Positions 55,553-63,273 of a DNA stretch of 64,000 bases are shown here, piece after piece; position 1 is the first letter of the stretch; each line of letters begins with the position of its first letter. Made by a program: the position numbers and the translations under genes. The DNA comes from Streptomyces xanthophaeus (GTDB lineage: Bacteria > Actinomycetota > Actinomycetes > Streptomycetales > Streptomycetaceae). The DNA lies in the NCBI RefSeq assembly GCF_030440515.1, contig NZ_CP076543.1, positions 6,735,001-6,799,000 on the forward strand. The letters are read 5' to 3'. The notes beneath the pieces were generated by a model that worked only from the letters and a program-made list of their open reading frames with translations, was not told the origin of the DNA and made no database searches.

Positions 55553-56502
55553 ATGTGTTGTCCGGACAGGTTGGTGGCGCGGCTGGCGGGTGTCTGGCCA
55601 CTGATGCCGGTGTGGGGTCGGTGGTAGTTGTACCAGTGCAGCCAGTCGGTGAAAGCTTCCTGGCGCTGCCGGTCTGAGGTGTAGGGCTTCTGGTAGGCCC
55701 ATTCTTCGAGCAGGGTGCGGTGGAAGCGTTCGACCTTGCCGTTGGTCTGTGGGCGCCAGGGCCTGGTCCATCGGGGCTGGATGTCCAGATCGCGGCAGGT
55801 CTGGCGCCAGGTGTGCTTGGTGTAGGCCCAGGCGTTGTCGGTCAGGACACGTTCGACGTTGATGCCCAGGGACGCGAACCAGGCGGTGGCCCGGGTGAGG
55901 AAGGCGGCGCAGGTCGGGGCGGTCTCGTCGGGCAGGTCTTCGGTGTAGGCGAGGCGGGTGTGATCGTCGAGTGCGGTGTGCAGGTAGGCCCAGCCGGCAC
56001 CGGTTTTGTTGCGGCGGCCTTCGGCTCTGCCCAGTGCCTGGTGCCCGCCGCCGTCAGGGATCCGGCCGAGTTTCTTGACGTCGATGTGGACGAGTTCGCC
56101 GGGGCGGGCCCGTTCGTAGCGGCGAACGGGTTCGCCGGTGGCCCGGTCCAGGGCGGCCAGCGGGGGCAGGCCGTGCCGCTGGAGAATCCGGTGGGCGGTC
56201 GAGGGTGCGATCCGGCAGCGGGCGGCCAGCCGCAGCGGCCCGATCCGGTGCTCGCGCCGCATCCGCAGCACCTGTTGCTCCACGGCGGTCGGCGTCCTGG
56301 CGGGTTGGTGGTGTGGCCGGCTGGACCGGTCACTCATTCCGGCGATGCCCAGCATCCGGTAGCGGCCGGCCCAGCGGGCCGCGGTGGTGTGGCTGACCTG
56401 GAACCGTTCCGCGGCCCGCCGCACGGGCCAGCCGTCATCGACGACGCACCGGGCCAGGCGCAGTCGCCCGGTCTCCGTCAGCGGGGCATTACGGTGGACC
56501 AC
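55549..56502 (-). CDS. IS481 family transposase, copy 2
   Basis: 317-aa protein with the same sequence as the transposase of copy 1, including the DDE residues and the GTG start with GAGGAGG. As there, its stop TAG comes from the flanking CTAG and not from within the element. Confidence 0.93.
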   Translation of the reverse strand: MVHRNAPLTETGRLRLARCVVDDGWPVRRAAERFQVSHTTAARWAGRYRMLGIAGMSDRSSRPHHQPARTPTAVEQQVLRMRREHRIGPLRLAARCRIAPSTAHRILQRHGLPPLAALDRATGEPVRRYERARPGELVHIDVKKLGRIPDGGGHQALGRAEGRRNKTGAGWAYLHTALDDHTRLAYTEDLPDETAPTCAAFLTRATAWFASLGINVERVLTDNAWAYTKHTWRQTCRDLDIQPRWTRPWRPQTNGKVERFHRTLLEEWAYQKPYTSDRQRQEAFTDWLHWYNYHRPHTGISGQTPASRATNLSGQHI

Positions 56503-56611
56503 GAGGGCCTCCTCGGCTAGGTGCAGATGTCGCAATCCACACCGAACCCGGAGGCCCTCACCCATTTCAAGGACCCAGCACGCGTGTCACCAACGTCCCG
56601 GGACAACACAC
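55553..56611 (-). mobile_element. IS481-type insertion sequence, copy 2
   Basis: Same 1059-bp length, ends and orientation as copy 1, and every stretch compared was identical. It is flanked by CTAG at 55549-55552 and 56612-56615. Insertion lies exactly between the stop codons of two convergent genes (ankyrin and gamma-carbonic anhydrase-like). Confidence 0.95.
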
Positions 56612-57157
56612 CTAGCCCTCCGGGGTCACCGACGCGCGGTGCTGCTTGGCCAGCTCCACGTACATCAGGGCGTTGACCTTGATGCCCTCGCGCTCCTCGT
56701 CGGTCAGCTCACGGCGCACCTTGGCGGGCACGCCCGCCACCAGGGAGCCGGGCGGGACCACCATGCCCTGCGGGACCAGGGCCTGCGCGGCGACCAGCGA
56801 ACCGGCGCCGATCACGGCGCCGTTCAGCACGGTCGCCCCCATGCCGATCAGACAGTCGTCCTCGACGGTGCAGCCGTGCACGACGGCGTTGTGGCCGATG
56901 GAGACCCGCTCGCCGATCGAGACCGGGAAGCCGGGGTCCACGTGCACCGTGCAGTTGTCCTGCACGTTGCTGTCGGCACCGAGCGTGATCGGGCCGCAGT
57001 CGGCGCGCAGCACCGCCGAGTACCAGATGCTCGCGCCCGCGGCGAGGGTGACGTCGCCGACCACGACCGAGGTCGGAGCCGTGAAGGCCGTCGGGTCGAT
57101 GTCCGGGTTCTTGCCGCCGACACCCGCCACGAGTGCCTGGGCCGCCTGGTGCGTCAT
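56612..57157 (-). CDS. gamma carbonic anhydrase family protein
   Basis: 181-aa left-handed beta-helix protein. Hexapeptide repeats (ASIWYSAVLRADCGPITLG, DNCTVHVD, ISIGHNAVVHG-type turn SIGHNAVVHGC) include the histidines that bind metal in the gamma class. Family members range from true carbonic anhydrases to acyltransferase-like proteins. ATG 57157 has GAGGAAGAG upstream; an ATG or GTG further up at 57214 is not supported. The stop codon lies in the CTAG that flanks IS copy 2. Confidence 0.88.
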   Translation of the reverse strand: MTHQAAQALVAGVGGKNPDIDPTAFTAPTSVVVGDVTLAAGASIWYSAVLRADCGPITLGADSNVQDNCTVHVDPGFPVSIGERVSIGHNAVVHGCTVEDDCLIGMGATVLNGAVIGAGSLVAAQALVPQGMVVPPGSLVAGVPAKVRRELTDEEREGIKVNALMYVELAKQHRASVTPEG

Positions 57158-57296
57158 GTTTCTCTTCCTCTGCGTCCGTCGTCCGGTTGCCGCGCTAACG
57201 GCACCGTAGGCCACGCGTGCCGCCGCACCGGCGATGGGGTGAAGATCACAGGAGTGTGGCCGGGGCGAGCGGGGCCCGGCGCACTACCGTGGCCGG

Positions 57297-58043
57297 GTGC
57301 CGAAGAAACAGAACACGTTCTCATCTCTGACGGCCGTGCGCCGCCGGCTGGCGAGCCGCGTGGTCCACACCGGCTGGCGCTGGATGCAGCAGGCCGGGGC
57401 GGTCACCGCGCAGACCCCGGGGCGGCTCAGGTTCGGTGCGATCGGGGACGGCACCCGGCTCGCCTTCCCGCAGGGCACCGTCTTCGGTGAGCGGTGGATC
57501 CGGCTCGGCGGGCACTGCATCATCGGCGAGCAGGTCACCCTCACCGCCGGGATGATGCCGGACCTGGACCTCGGCTCCGAGCCGATGCTGGTGCTCGGCG
57601 ACGGGGTGGTCATAGGCCGCAACAGCCATGTCATCGCCGACGCCCGGATCACCATCGGCTCGAACACCTTCTGCGGCCCCGGGGTCTACATCACGTCCAC
57701 CAACCACAGCTACGACGACCCGCACGAGCCCGTCGGCCGGCAGTGGCCGCGCAACGCCCCGGTCGAGATCGGCCCCGGGTGCTGGCTCGGCACCGGCGCG
57801 GTGATCCTTCCGGGCGCGCGCCTCGGCCGCAACGTGGTCGTGGCCGCGGGCGCCGTCGTACGGGGCGAGGTCCCGGACCACGCCGTGGTGGCGGGGGCGC
57901 CGGCGCGCATCGTACGGCGCTGGGAGCCGGAGACGGGCTGGCAGCCGCCGCTGCGCACGCCGACGCCGGTGCCGATCCCCGACGGGATGACCCCGGAGCA
58001 GCTGCGCGGTCTGGCCGAGCTCGCGGAGGCCGAGCACTCCTAG
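57297..58043 (+). CDS. hexapeptide-repeat acyltransferase (LbH family)
   Basis: 248-aa protein whose centre (about 70-200) is a left-handed beta-helix with the acetyltransferase loop TSTNHSYDDPHEPVGRQ and NAPVEIGPGCWLGTGAVILPG. It resembles sugar O-acetyltransferases of the WbbJ/NodL type; acceptor unknown. GTG 57297 lies 7 bases after TACCGT, so it is probably leaderless. Divergent from the gamma carbonic anhydrase-like gene, also a beta-helix protein. Confidence 0.83.
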   Translation: MPKKQNTFSSLTAVRRRLASRVVHTGWRWMQQAGAVTAQTPGRLRFGAIGDGTRLAFPQGTVFGERWIRLGGHCIIGEQVTLTAGMMPDLDLGSEPMLVLGDGVVIGRNSHVIADARITIGSNTFCGPGVYITSTNHSYDDPHEPVGRQWPRNAPVEIGPGCWLGTGAVILPGARLGRNVVVAAGAVVRGEVPDHAVVAGAPARIVRRWEPETGWQPPLRTPTPVPIPDGMTPEQLRGLAELAEAEHS

Positions 58044-58056
58044 GCCGTCCTGCAGG

Positions 58057-58923
58057 TCAGCCCGCAGCCAGGAGAACCGTTCCGGCGAGGGCCAGGCCGG
58101 CGCCCGCGGCCTGCACCGTGCGCAGCCGTTCCTTGAGTACGGCGAAGGCGGCGAGCGCGGTGATCACCGGGTAGAGCGAGGACAGTACGGCGGCCATGGT
58201 GACCGGGCCGTTCTGGGCGGCTATGGAGTACGTGCCGTTGGCCGCGACGTCCGCGAGGCCGACGAAGGCCAGGGCGGGCAGCAGCCCCCAGAGGAGCTTC
58301 GGGCCGGCGCCGGCCGGAAGGGCGGGAATGCCGCGCCGGGTCTGCGTCCACAGGGCGGCGCCACCCACGGCGACATTGGTGACCCGCTGCACGAACAGCG
58401 CGAGGAACAGTCCGGTGACGCTGCTGGACGCCTCCGAGATCAGGGCCATCACCGCGCCGAAGCCGAAGGCCGCGACCAGGGTGAGGATGACGGCCTGCCG
58501 CTGGACGGGCGCGCCGCGCAGCTCCGGGCCGCCCGCCAGGACGATGCCGACGACGGCCACCGCGATCCCCGCGAACTGCCCGAGGCCGGGCCGCTCGCCC
58601 AGGAGCAGCCCCGCGGTGACGGGCACGACCACGCCGAGGGAGCCCAGCGGCGAGACCACGCCCATCGGGCCGAGGGCCAGCGCCTTGTAGAAGCTGAGCA
58701 TGGCGACCGGTCCGACCAGGCCCGCGCCGACCGCGAACCACAGCTGCGGGCCCGCCTCCCGCCAGGCGCCGGTGCCGAGGACCACCGCGCCGAGCACGAC
58801 CACGGCGACGACCTGCGAGACGACGACCACCGTGAGCGCCGGGATCCGGCGGGTCAGCAGCCCGCCGCCGAAGTCGGCGAGCCCCCACAGCACAGCTGTG
58901 GCCAGGGCGAAGAGGGCGGTCAT
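58057..58923 (-). CDS. EamA/DMT family transporter
   Basis: 288-aa transporter, ten hydrophobic segments in two EamA halves (ALATAVLWGLADFGGGLL at the start; YPVITALAAFAVLKERLRT near the end). Divergent from an XRE-cupin regulator 101 bases away, a common pairing in Streptomyces in which the regulator controls the exporter. Substrate unknown. Start ATG 58923. Confidence 0.85.
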   Translation of the reverse strand: MTALFALATAVLWGLADFGGGLLTRRIPALTVVVVSQVVAVVVLGAVVLGTGAWREAGPQLWFAVGAGLVGPVAMLSFYKALALGPMGVVSPLGSLGVVVPVTAGLLLGERPGLGQFAGIAVAVVGIVLAGGPELRGAPVQRQAVILTLVAAFGFGAVMALISEASSSVTGLFLALFVQRVTNVAVGGAALWTQTRRGIPALPAGAGPKLLWGLLPALAFVGLADVAANGTYSIAAQNGPVTMAAVLSSLYPVITALAAFAVLKERLRTVQAAGAGLALAGTVLLAAG

Positions 58924-59024
58924 GGGGCCTCGCAGTACAGTGCAGTGAACGCGGGAGTGCAGGATCGAACACAGAACACGTTAGTGCACCCTGTTGGACT
59001 GTGTCATCCAGAATATTGGACGGA

Positions 59025-59684
59025 ATGGTGTCGGACCTCGAACAGCTCACCCAGGCGCTCGCCCGGAACCTCAAGCGGTGGCGCGGCGAGCGCGGTTTCA
59101 CCCTGGACTCCCTGGCGGCCCGCGCGGGAGTGAGCCGCGGGATGATCATCCAGATCGAGCAGGCCCGTACGAACCCCAGCGTGGGCACCACGGTCAGGCT
59201 GGCCGACGCGCTGGGCGTCAGCATCTCCGCGCTCCTCGACCACGACCGGGGCCCGCAGGTCCGCGTCGTTCCACCGGACCAGGTGGTGCGGATCTGGTCC
59301 AGCGAGGCGGGCAGTTCGACGACGATGCTGATCGGCACCGACGAGCGCGGGCCGATGGAGCTGTGGACCTGGCACCTGGTGCCGGGCGAGGGGACGGACT
59401 CCGTCCCGCACCCGTCCGGCACCATCGAGATGCTGCACGTCACGGCAGGAGAGCTGACCCTGGTGGTCGGCGAGGAGGAGTTCCGCGTCCCGGCCGGGGC
59501 CGCGGCCGCGTTCGAGGCGAACCTCGCGCACTCCTACCGCAACGACGGCTCCGTACCGATGGAGATGACCCTCGCGGTGTCGGTCCCGCCGGTCTCGGCA
59601 CCGGTGCCCGCGCACGCGCACGCCACCGCACACACGCACGGGGGCACCGGCACCGGCACCGGCACCGGCGCGTCCGCCGGCTAG
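59025..59684 (+). CDS. XRE-family regulator with C-terminal cupin
   Basis: 219-aa regulator. HTH_3 domain at 8-65 (TLDSLAARAGVSRGMIIQIE), cupin ligand-binding domain at about 95-185 (IEMLHVTAGELTLVVGEEEFRVPAG), and a His/Thr/Gly tail made of HAHATAHTHGG and GTGT repeats. Probably senses a small molecule and controls the divergent EamA exporter. TCCAGAATATTGGA just upstream (59007-59020 region) is a candidate site. ATG 59025 (MVSDLEQ) was preferred; GTG 59001 and 59028 are in frame. Confidence 0.84.
   Translation: MVSDLEQLTQALARNLKRWRGERGFTLDSLAARAGVSRGMIIQIEQARTNPSVGTTVRLADALGVSISALLDHDRGPQVRVVPPDQVVRIWSSEAGSSTTMLIGTDERGPMELWTWHLVPGEGTDSVPHPSGTIEMLHVTAGELTLVVGEEEFRVPAGAAAAFEANLAHSYRNDGSVPMEMTLAVSVPPVSAPVPAHAHATAHTHGGTGTGTGTGASAG
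59643..59666 (+). repeat. GGCACC hexamer repeat (four copies)
   Basis: Four tandem GGCACC units encode Gly-Thr repeats in the C-terminal tail of the XRE-cupin regulator. Confidence 0.8.
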
Positions 59685-60085
59685 AGCGCCGGGATCTCGA
59701 TCGCGGGGCAGCGGTCCATGACCATCGTCAGCCCCGCCCCGCGGGTGCGGGCGTACGCGGCCTCGTCGATCACGCCGAGCTGGAACCAGACGGCCTCGGC
59801 GCCGACGGACGCCGCCTGGTCGGCGACGGGGCCGGCCAGCTCGCTGTTCACGAAGACGTCCACCACGTCCACCTTGAACGGGATGTCCGCCAGCGAGGCG
59901 TACCCGGGCTCACCGTGCACGGTCTCGGCCTTGGGGTGCACGGGGATCACACGCTTGCCGAAGCGCTGGAGCACGCGGGCCACCCCGTAGGCCGCGCGGT
60001 CCTGGTTGTTCGAGAGCCCCACCACGGCCCAGGTGTCGCCGAGCTCGGTGAGGATCTTGCGGATGGTTGCCGGATCGCCGTACAC
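59681..60085 (-). CDS. CoA-binding domain protein (YccU-like)
   Basis: 134-aa Rossmann-fold protein of the CoA-binding family: TWAVVGLSNNQDRAAYGVAR loop, then VIPVHPKAETVHGEPGYASL and EAVWFQLGVIDEAAY. Family role unclear. GTG 60085 has GGAGG 8 bases upstream. It ends 4 bases inside the convergent XRE-cupin gene. Confidence 0.85.
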   Translation of the reverse strand: MYGDPATIRKILTELGDTWAVVGLSNNQDRAAYGVARVLQRFGKRVIPVHPKAETVHGEPGYASLADIPFKVDVVDVFVNSELAGPVADQAASVGAEAVWFQLGVIDEAAYARTRGAGLTMVMDRCPAIEIPAL

Positions 60086-60223
60086 GTGTGCCGCCTCCTG
60101 ATGCCCTTGTCCCCGCCGGCCCTGTCCGCCGTTTCCCGACCGCCTCGGACCGGCCGGCGCTCAGCGGCGTCAACCGAAAACCTCCGGGCGCCATTCCCCG
60201 GGGCCGCTCTGTAGTCTGTCGAT

Positions 60224-60235
60224 CCGTTCGAACGG
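60224..60235. repeat. 12-bp perfect palindrome CCGTTCGAACGG
   Basis: Lies 7 bases after a TAGTCT box (60212-60217) and 15 bases before the GTG of the next gene, so it overlaps the probable transcription start. Candidate operator of unknown regulator. Confidence 0.45.
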
Positions 60236-60250
60236 TACGAGGGGTGGGAC

Positions 60251-60805
60251 GTGGACACGCTGGTGGAGGGCTCCGTCGTGGAGGCCCTGCGCACGGGTGA
60301 GCGCGAGGCGGTCCGCCTGTACGTGGCCGCCTGCGCCGAACGCATGGCGCCCCTGTTCATCGGCATGCGGGCGGGCATGCCGGACCGCGCAGCCGATCTC
60401 GACCTCTGCGTTGAGTCCGTGCAAGGCCTCTGGTACGCGGACCGGGCGCTGCCCGACGCGGCCGAGCGGGTGCGCGCGCTGGAGGGTTTCCCGGAACTGC
60501 AGCTTTGCGAAGAGGGCATCACCGATGTCGCGGGGACGTATGCCTTCTTCGGCGTCCTCGTCCTGCGGTACGCACTGCTGGCCAATGCCTCGGCGGATGC
60601 CGACCACGCACTGTCCTGCGGTCATGCCGCGCTCACCGCGATGGGCCTGCTGGACCAGAACCTGGCCGGTGGCGGCGGCTTCCGGGCCGAGGAGGAAGCG
60701 CTGCAGGCCCGCTCGGTGAGCGGTGACGCCGCGGGCCTGTGGGAAGCGAGCGTCGCGTCGGGGCGCGAGAGGTTCCGGGCCGTGCTGGGCTGCCTACCCC
60801 GCTGA
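60251..60805 (+). CDS. hypothetical protein
   Basis: 184-aa soluble helical protein (VVEALRTGEREAVRLYVAACAERM; LRYALLANASADADHALSCGHAALTAMGLL, each seen as part of longer helices). No domain is recognised. GTG 60251 has GAGGGG upstream. Its end overlaps the convergent zinc-ribbon gene by 12 bases. Confidence 0.7.
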   Translation: MDTLVEGSVVEALRTGEREAVRLYVAACAERMAPLFIGMRAGMPDRAADLDLCVESVQGLWYADRALPDAAERVRALEGFPELQLCEEGITDVAGTYAFFGVLVLRYALLANASADADHALSCGHAALTAMGLLDQNLAGGGGFRAEEEALQARSVSGDAAGLWEASVASGRERFRAVLGCLPR

Positions 60806-61321
60806 CGGGTCCACGTTCCAGACCGCCGGCAGGGATGCGTCGCAGAAGACGCAGACGAAGTGCTCCTCCCGGACGACGTTCAGCTGCGCGCAGGCAGGGC
60901 AGCGCCGGAAGACCACCTCGTGGGTGAAGCCGTCCGGGCGCAGGCCGAGTCCCGCCGCGTCCAGGGCGTCCGCGACGGCCGGCCACGAGCCGGGGTCCGG
61001 GCAGTATCCGGTCGACTGGTTGCTCACCGCACGGACCACCCACCGCCCGGACCCCCGCCCGAAGGTGATCTCCCCGGCGCTCAGCACCGTGCCGCCGCCG
61101 GAGCAGACCACGTGCTCGCTGCGCCGCGGCGCGAGCCGCAGCACACCGGCGCGGTCCACGACGAAGGTGAAGGGCTCGGACAGCTCGGCCGCCGCCGGGC
61201 CCGAGGCCCAGTCCTCGAACTCGGCGGCCGAGCGGATGCTCCGGCCCTCGCCCTCCGGCCGGACGAGCGCCCTCAGCTCGGCCGGTCCCACGTACCGGTA
61301 GTTCCACCCCCGCAGCACCAT
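60794..61321 (-). CDS. hypothetical protein with C-terminal zinc ribbon
   Basis: 175-aa soluble protein; the C-terminus has CPAC and CVFC (about 138-158), a four-cysteine zinc ribbon. The N-terminal part (MVLRGWNYRYVGPAELRAL) is not recognised. ATG 61321 was preferred; the frame is open to 61375. Function unknown. Confidence 0.72.
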   Translation of the reverse strand: MVLRGWNYRYVGPAELRALVRPEGEGRSIRSAAEFEDWASGPAAAELSEPFTFVVDRAGVLRLAPRRSEHVVCSGGGTVLSAGEITFGRGSGRWVVRAVSNQSTGYCPDPGSWPAVADALDAAGLGLRPDGFTHEVVFRRCPACAQLNVVREEHFVCVFCDASLPAVWNVDPSAG

Positions 61322-61391
61322 GTCCGCCAACCTACCCCCGGCCCCGCCACGGACGGGCGGGAGCCCGTTCTGCACCGCTTAGGGTGGTGAG

Positions 61392-62018
61392 GTGAAGGCA
61401 GACCAGTACGTGACGGTGGCCCGTGAGGGCGTGCACGAGTCCGAGATCAACCGCTCGCGCTTCCTGTGCTCGCTCGCGCCCGCCGCGACCGAGCAGGAGG
61501 CCCAGGACTTCGTCGCCCGCATCCGCAAGGAGCACCCCACCGCCACGCACAACTGCTTCGCCTACGTCGTCGGCGCGGACGCCTCCGTCCAGAAGGCCAG
61601 CGACGACGGCGAGCCCGGCGGCACCGCCGGGGTGCCCATGCTGCAGATGCTCATGCGCCGCGACATCCGCTACGCGGTCGCCGTCGTCACCCGCTACTAC
61701 GGCGGCGTGAAGCTCGGCGCCGGCGGCCTGATCAGGGCCTACGGCGGGGTCGTCGGCGAGGCCCTCGACGAGCTCGGCACCGTCACCCGGCGCCGCTACC
61801 GGCTGGCCACCGTCACCGTCGACCACCAGCGGGCCGGCAAGACCCAGAACGATCTGCGCTCCACCGGCCGGACCGTGGTGGACCTGCGCTACGGGGCCGA
61901 GGTGGAGATAGAGGTGGCCCTCCCGGAGGCGGACCTGCCCGCCTTCGAGGCCTGGCTCGCCGACACCACCGCGGGCAGCGCCGGTCTCACCCTCGGCGGA
62001 GAGACGTACGCGCCCTGA
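61392..62018 (+). CDS. YigZ / IMPACT family protein
   Basis: 208-aa protein with a UPF0029/Impact N-terminal domain (about 1-125, NRSRFLCSLAPAATEQEA, SDDGEPGGTAGVPML, VVTRYYGGVKLGAGGL) and a DUF1949 C-terminal domain. Bacterial YigZ is conserved with an unclear role in proline peptide or RNA metabolism. TAGGGT (61380-61385) is 6 bases before GTG 61392, so leaderless. Confidence 0.92.
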   Translation: MKADQYVTVAREGVHESEINRSRFLCSLAPAATEQEAQDFVARIRKEHPTATHNCFAYVVGADASVQKASDDGEPGGTAGVPMLQMLMRRDIRYAVAVVTRYYGGVKLGAGGLIRAYGGVVGEALDELGTVTRRRYRLATVTVDHQRAGKTQNDLRSTGRTVVDLRYGAEVEIEVALPEADLPAFEAWLADTTAGSAGLTLGGETYAP

Positions 62019-62083
62019 GCGCCCCCGGGGACGGGTTAGCGTAGAGGGGTTCAGCGGGCGGGAGACGACCAGGGGGAGACGGC

Positions 62084-62107
62084 ATGCGCGGCGGGGCCGG
62101 CGAGTGA
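62084..62107 (+). CDS. seven-codon leader ORF overlapping the sbcD start
   Basis: ATG 62084 with GGGGGAG 6 bases upstream encodes MRGGAGE, and its TGA overlaps the sbcD GTG as GTGA. sbcD itself has no Shine-Dalgarno at its start, so this mini-ORF may load ribosomes for it. Confidence 0.35.
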   Translation: MRGGAGE

Positions 62108-63273
62108 AGTTCCTGCACACCTCCGACTGGCACCTCGGCCGGGCCTTCCACCGGGTCAACCTGCTGGGCGCCCAGGCGCTCTTCATCGACCACCTCGTCG
62201 AGACCGTGCGCGAACGCGAGGTCGACGCCGTCCTCGTCGCCGGTGACGTCTACGACCGGGCCGTGCCCCCGCTGTCCGCCGTCGAGCTGTACGACCGGGC
62301 CCTCCACCGCCTCGCCGACCTCGGCGTACCCACCGTGATGATCTCCGGCAACCACGACTCCGCGCGCCGCCTCGGCGTCGGGGCCGGGCTGATCGACCGC
62401 GCCGGGATCCACCTGCGGACCGACCCGGCCGGCTGCGCCGACCCCGTCGTCCTGGCCGACGTACACGGTGACGTGGCGCTGTACGGCCTGCCGTACCTGG
62501 AGCCCGCCCTGGTCAAGGACCAGTTCGGCGCGGAGAAGGTGAGTCACGAGGCGGTCCTCGGTGCCGCCATGGACCGGATCCGGGCCGACCTGGCCACCCG
62601 CGCGCCCGGCACCCGTTCGGTCGTCCTCGCACACGCCTTCGTCACGGGCGGACAGGCCAGCGACAGCGAACGCGACATCACCGTCGGCGGGGTCGAGGCC
62701 GTGCCCGCCTCCGTCTTCGACGGCGTGGACTACGCCGCCCTCGGCCACCTCCACGGCTGCCAGACGATCAACGAACGGGTCCGCTACTCCGGTTCCCCGC
62801 TCGCCTACTCCTTCTCCGAGGCCGGCCACCGCAAGACCATGTGGCTGATCGAACTCGGCGCGCAGGGCGGGATCGCCGCCGCCGAGCGGATCGACGCCCC
62901 CGTCCCGCGCACCCTCGCCCGGCTCCGCGGACGGCTGGAGGACCTGCTGCAGGATCCGGCGCACCAGGTCCACGAGGACGCCTGGGTCGAGGCCACTCTC
63001 ACCGACCCGGTCCGCCCCGACGACCCCATGGCCCGCCTCGCCGCACGCTTCCCGCACACCCTCACCCTCGCCTTCGACCCCGAGGGCCGCCAGGAGGAGA
63101 CCGGCGCGTCCTACGCCCAGCGGCTCAAGGGCCGCAGCGACCAGGAGATCGCCGAGGACTTCGTCGCCCACGTACGCGGCGGCGGCCATGCCGACGAGGC
63201 CGAACGGGCCGTCCTCCAGGGCGCCTTCGACGACGTACGCGCCGACGACAGCCACCGGGAGACCCACCGATGA
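62104..63273 (+). CDS. sbcD: exonuclease SbcCD subunit D
   Basis: 389-aa nuclease subunit of the SbcCD (Mre11-Rad50) complex, which opens hairpins and trims ends at double-strand breaks. The five metallophosphatase motifs are present: DWHLGR, GDVYDR, GNHDS, HAF and GHLHG. GTG 62104 overlaps a seven-codon leader ORF. Its stop overlaps the sbcC start (ATGA), so the subunits are coupled. Confidence 0.95.
   Translation: MKFLHTSDWHLGRAFHRVNLLGAQALFIDHLVETVREREVDAVLVAGDVYDRAVPPLSAVELYDRALHRLADLGVPTVMISGNHDSARRLGVGAGLIDRAGIHLRTDPAGCADPVVLADVHGDVALYGLPYLEPALVKDQFGAEKVSHEAVLGAAMDRIRADLATRAPGTRSVVLAHAFVTGGQASDSERDITVGGVEAVPASVFDGVDYAALGHLHGCQTINERVRYSGSPLAYSFSEAGHRKTMWLIELGAQGGIAAAERIDAPVPRTLARLRGRLEDLLQDPAHQVHEDAWVEATLTDPVRPDDPMARLAARFPHTLTLAFDPEGRQEETGASYAQRLKGRSDQEIAEDFVAHVRGGGHADEAERAVLQGAFDDVRADDSHRETHR

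Noticed and set aside
24098..56611. Composite transposon bounded by the two IS copies
   Set aside because: The 30 kb between them is ordinary core gene content, each copy has its own CTAG duplication, so two independent insertions are simpler.
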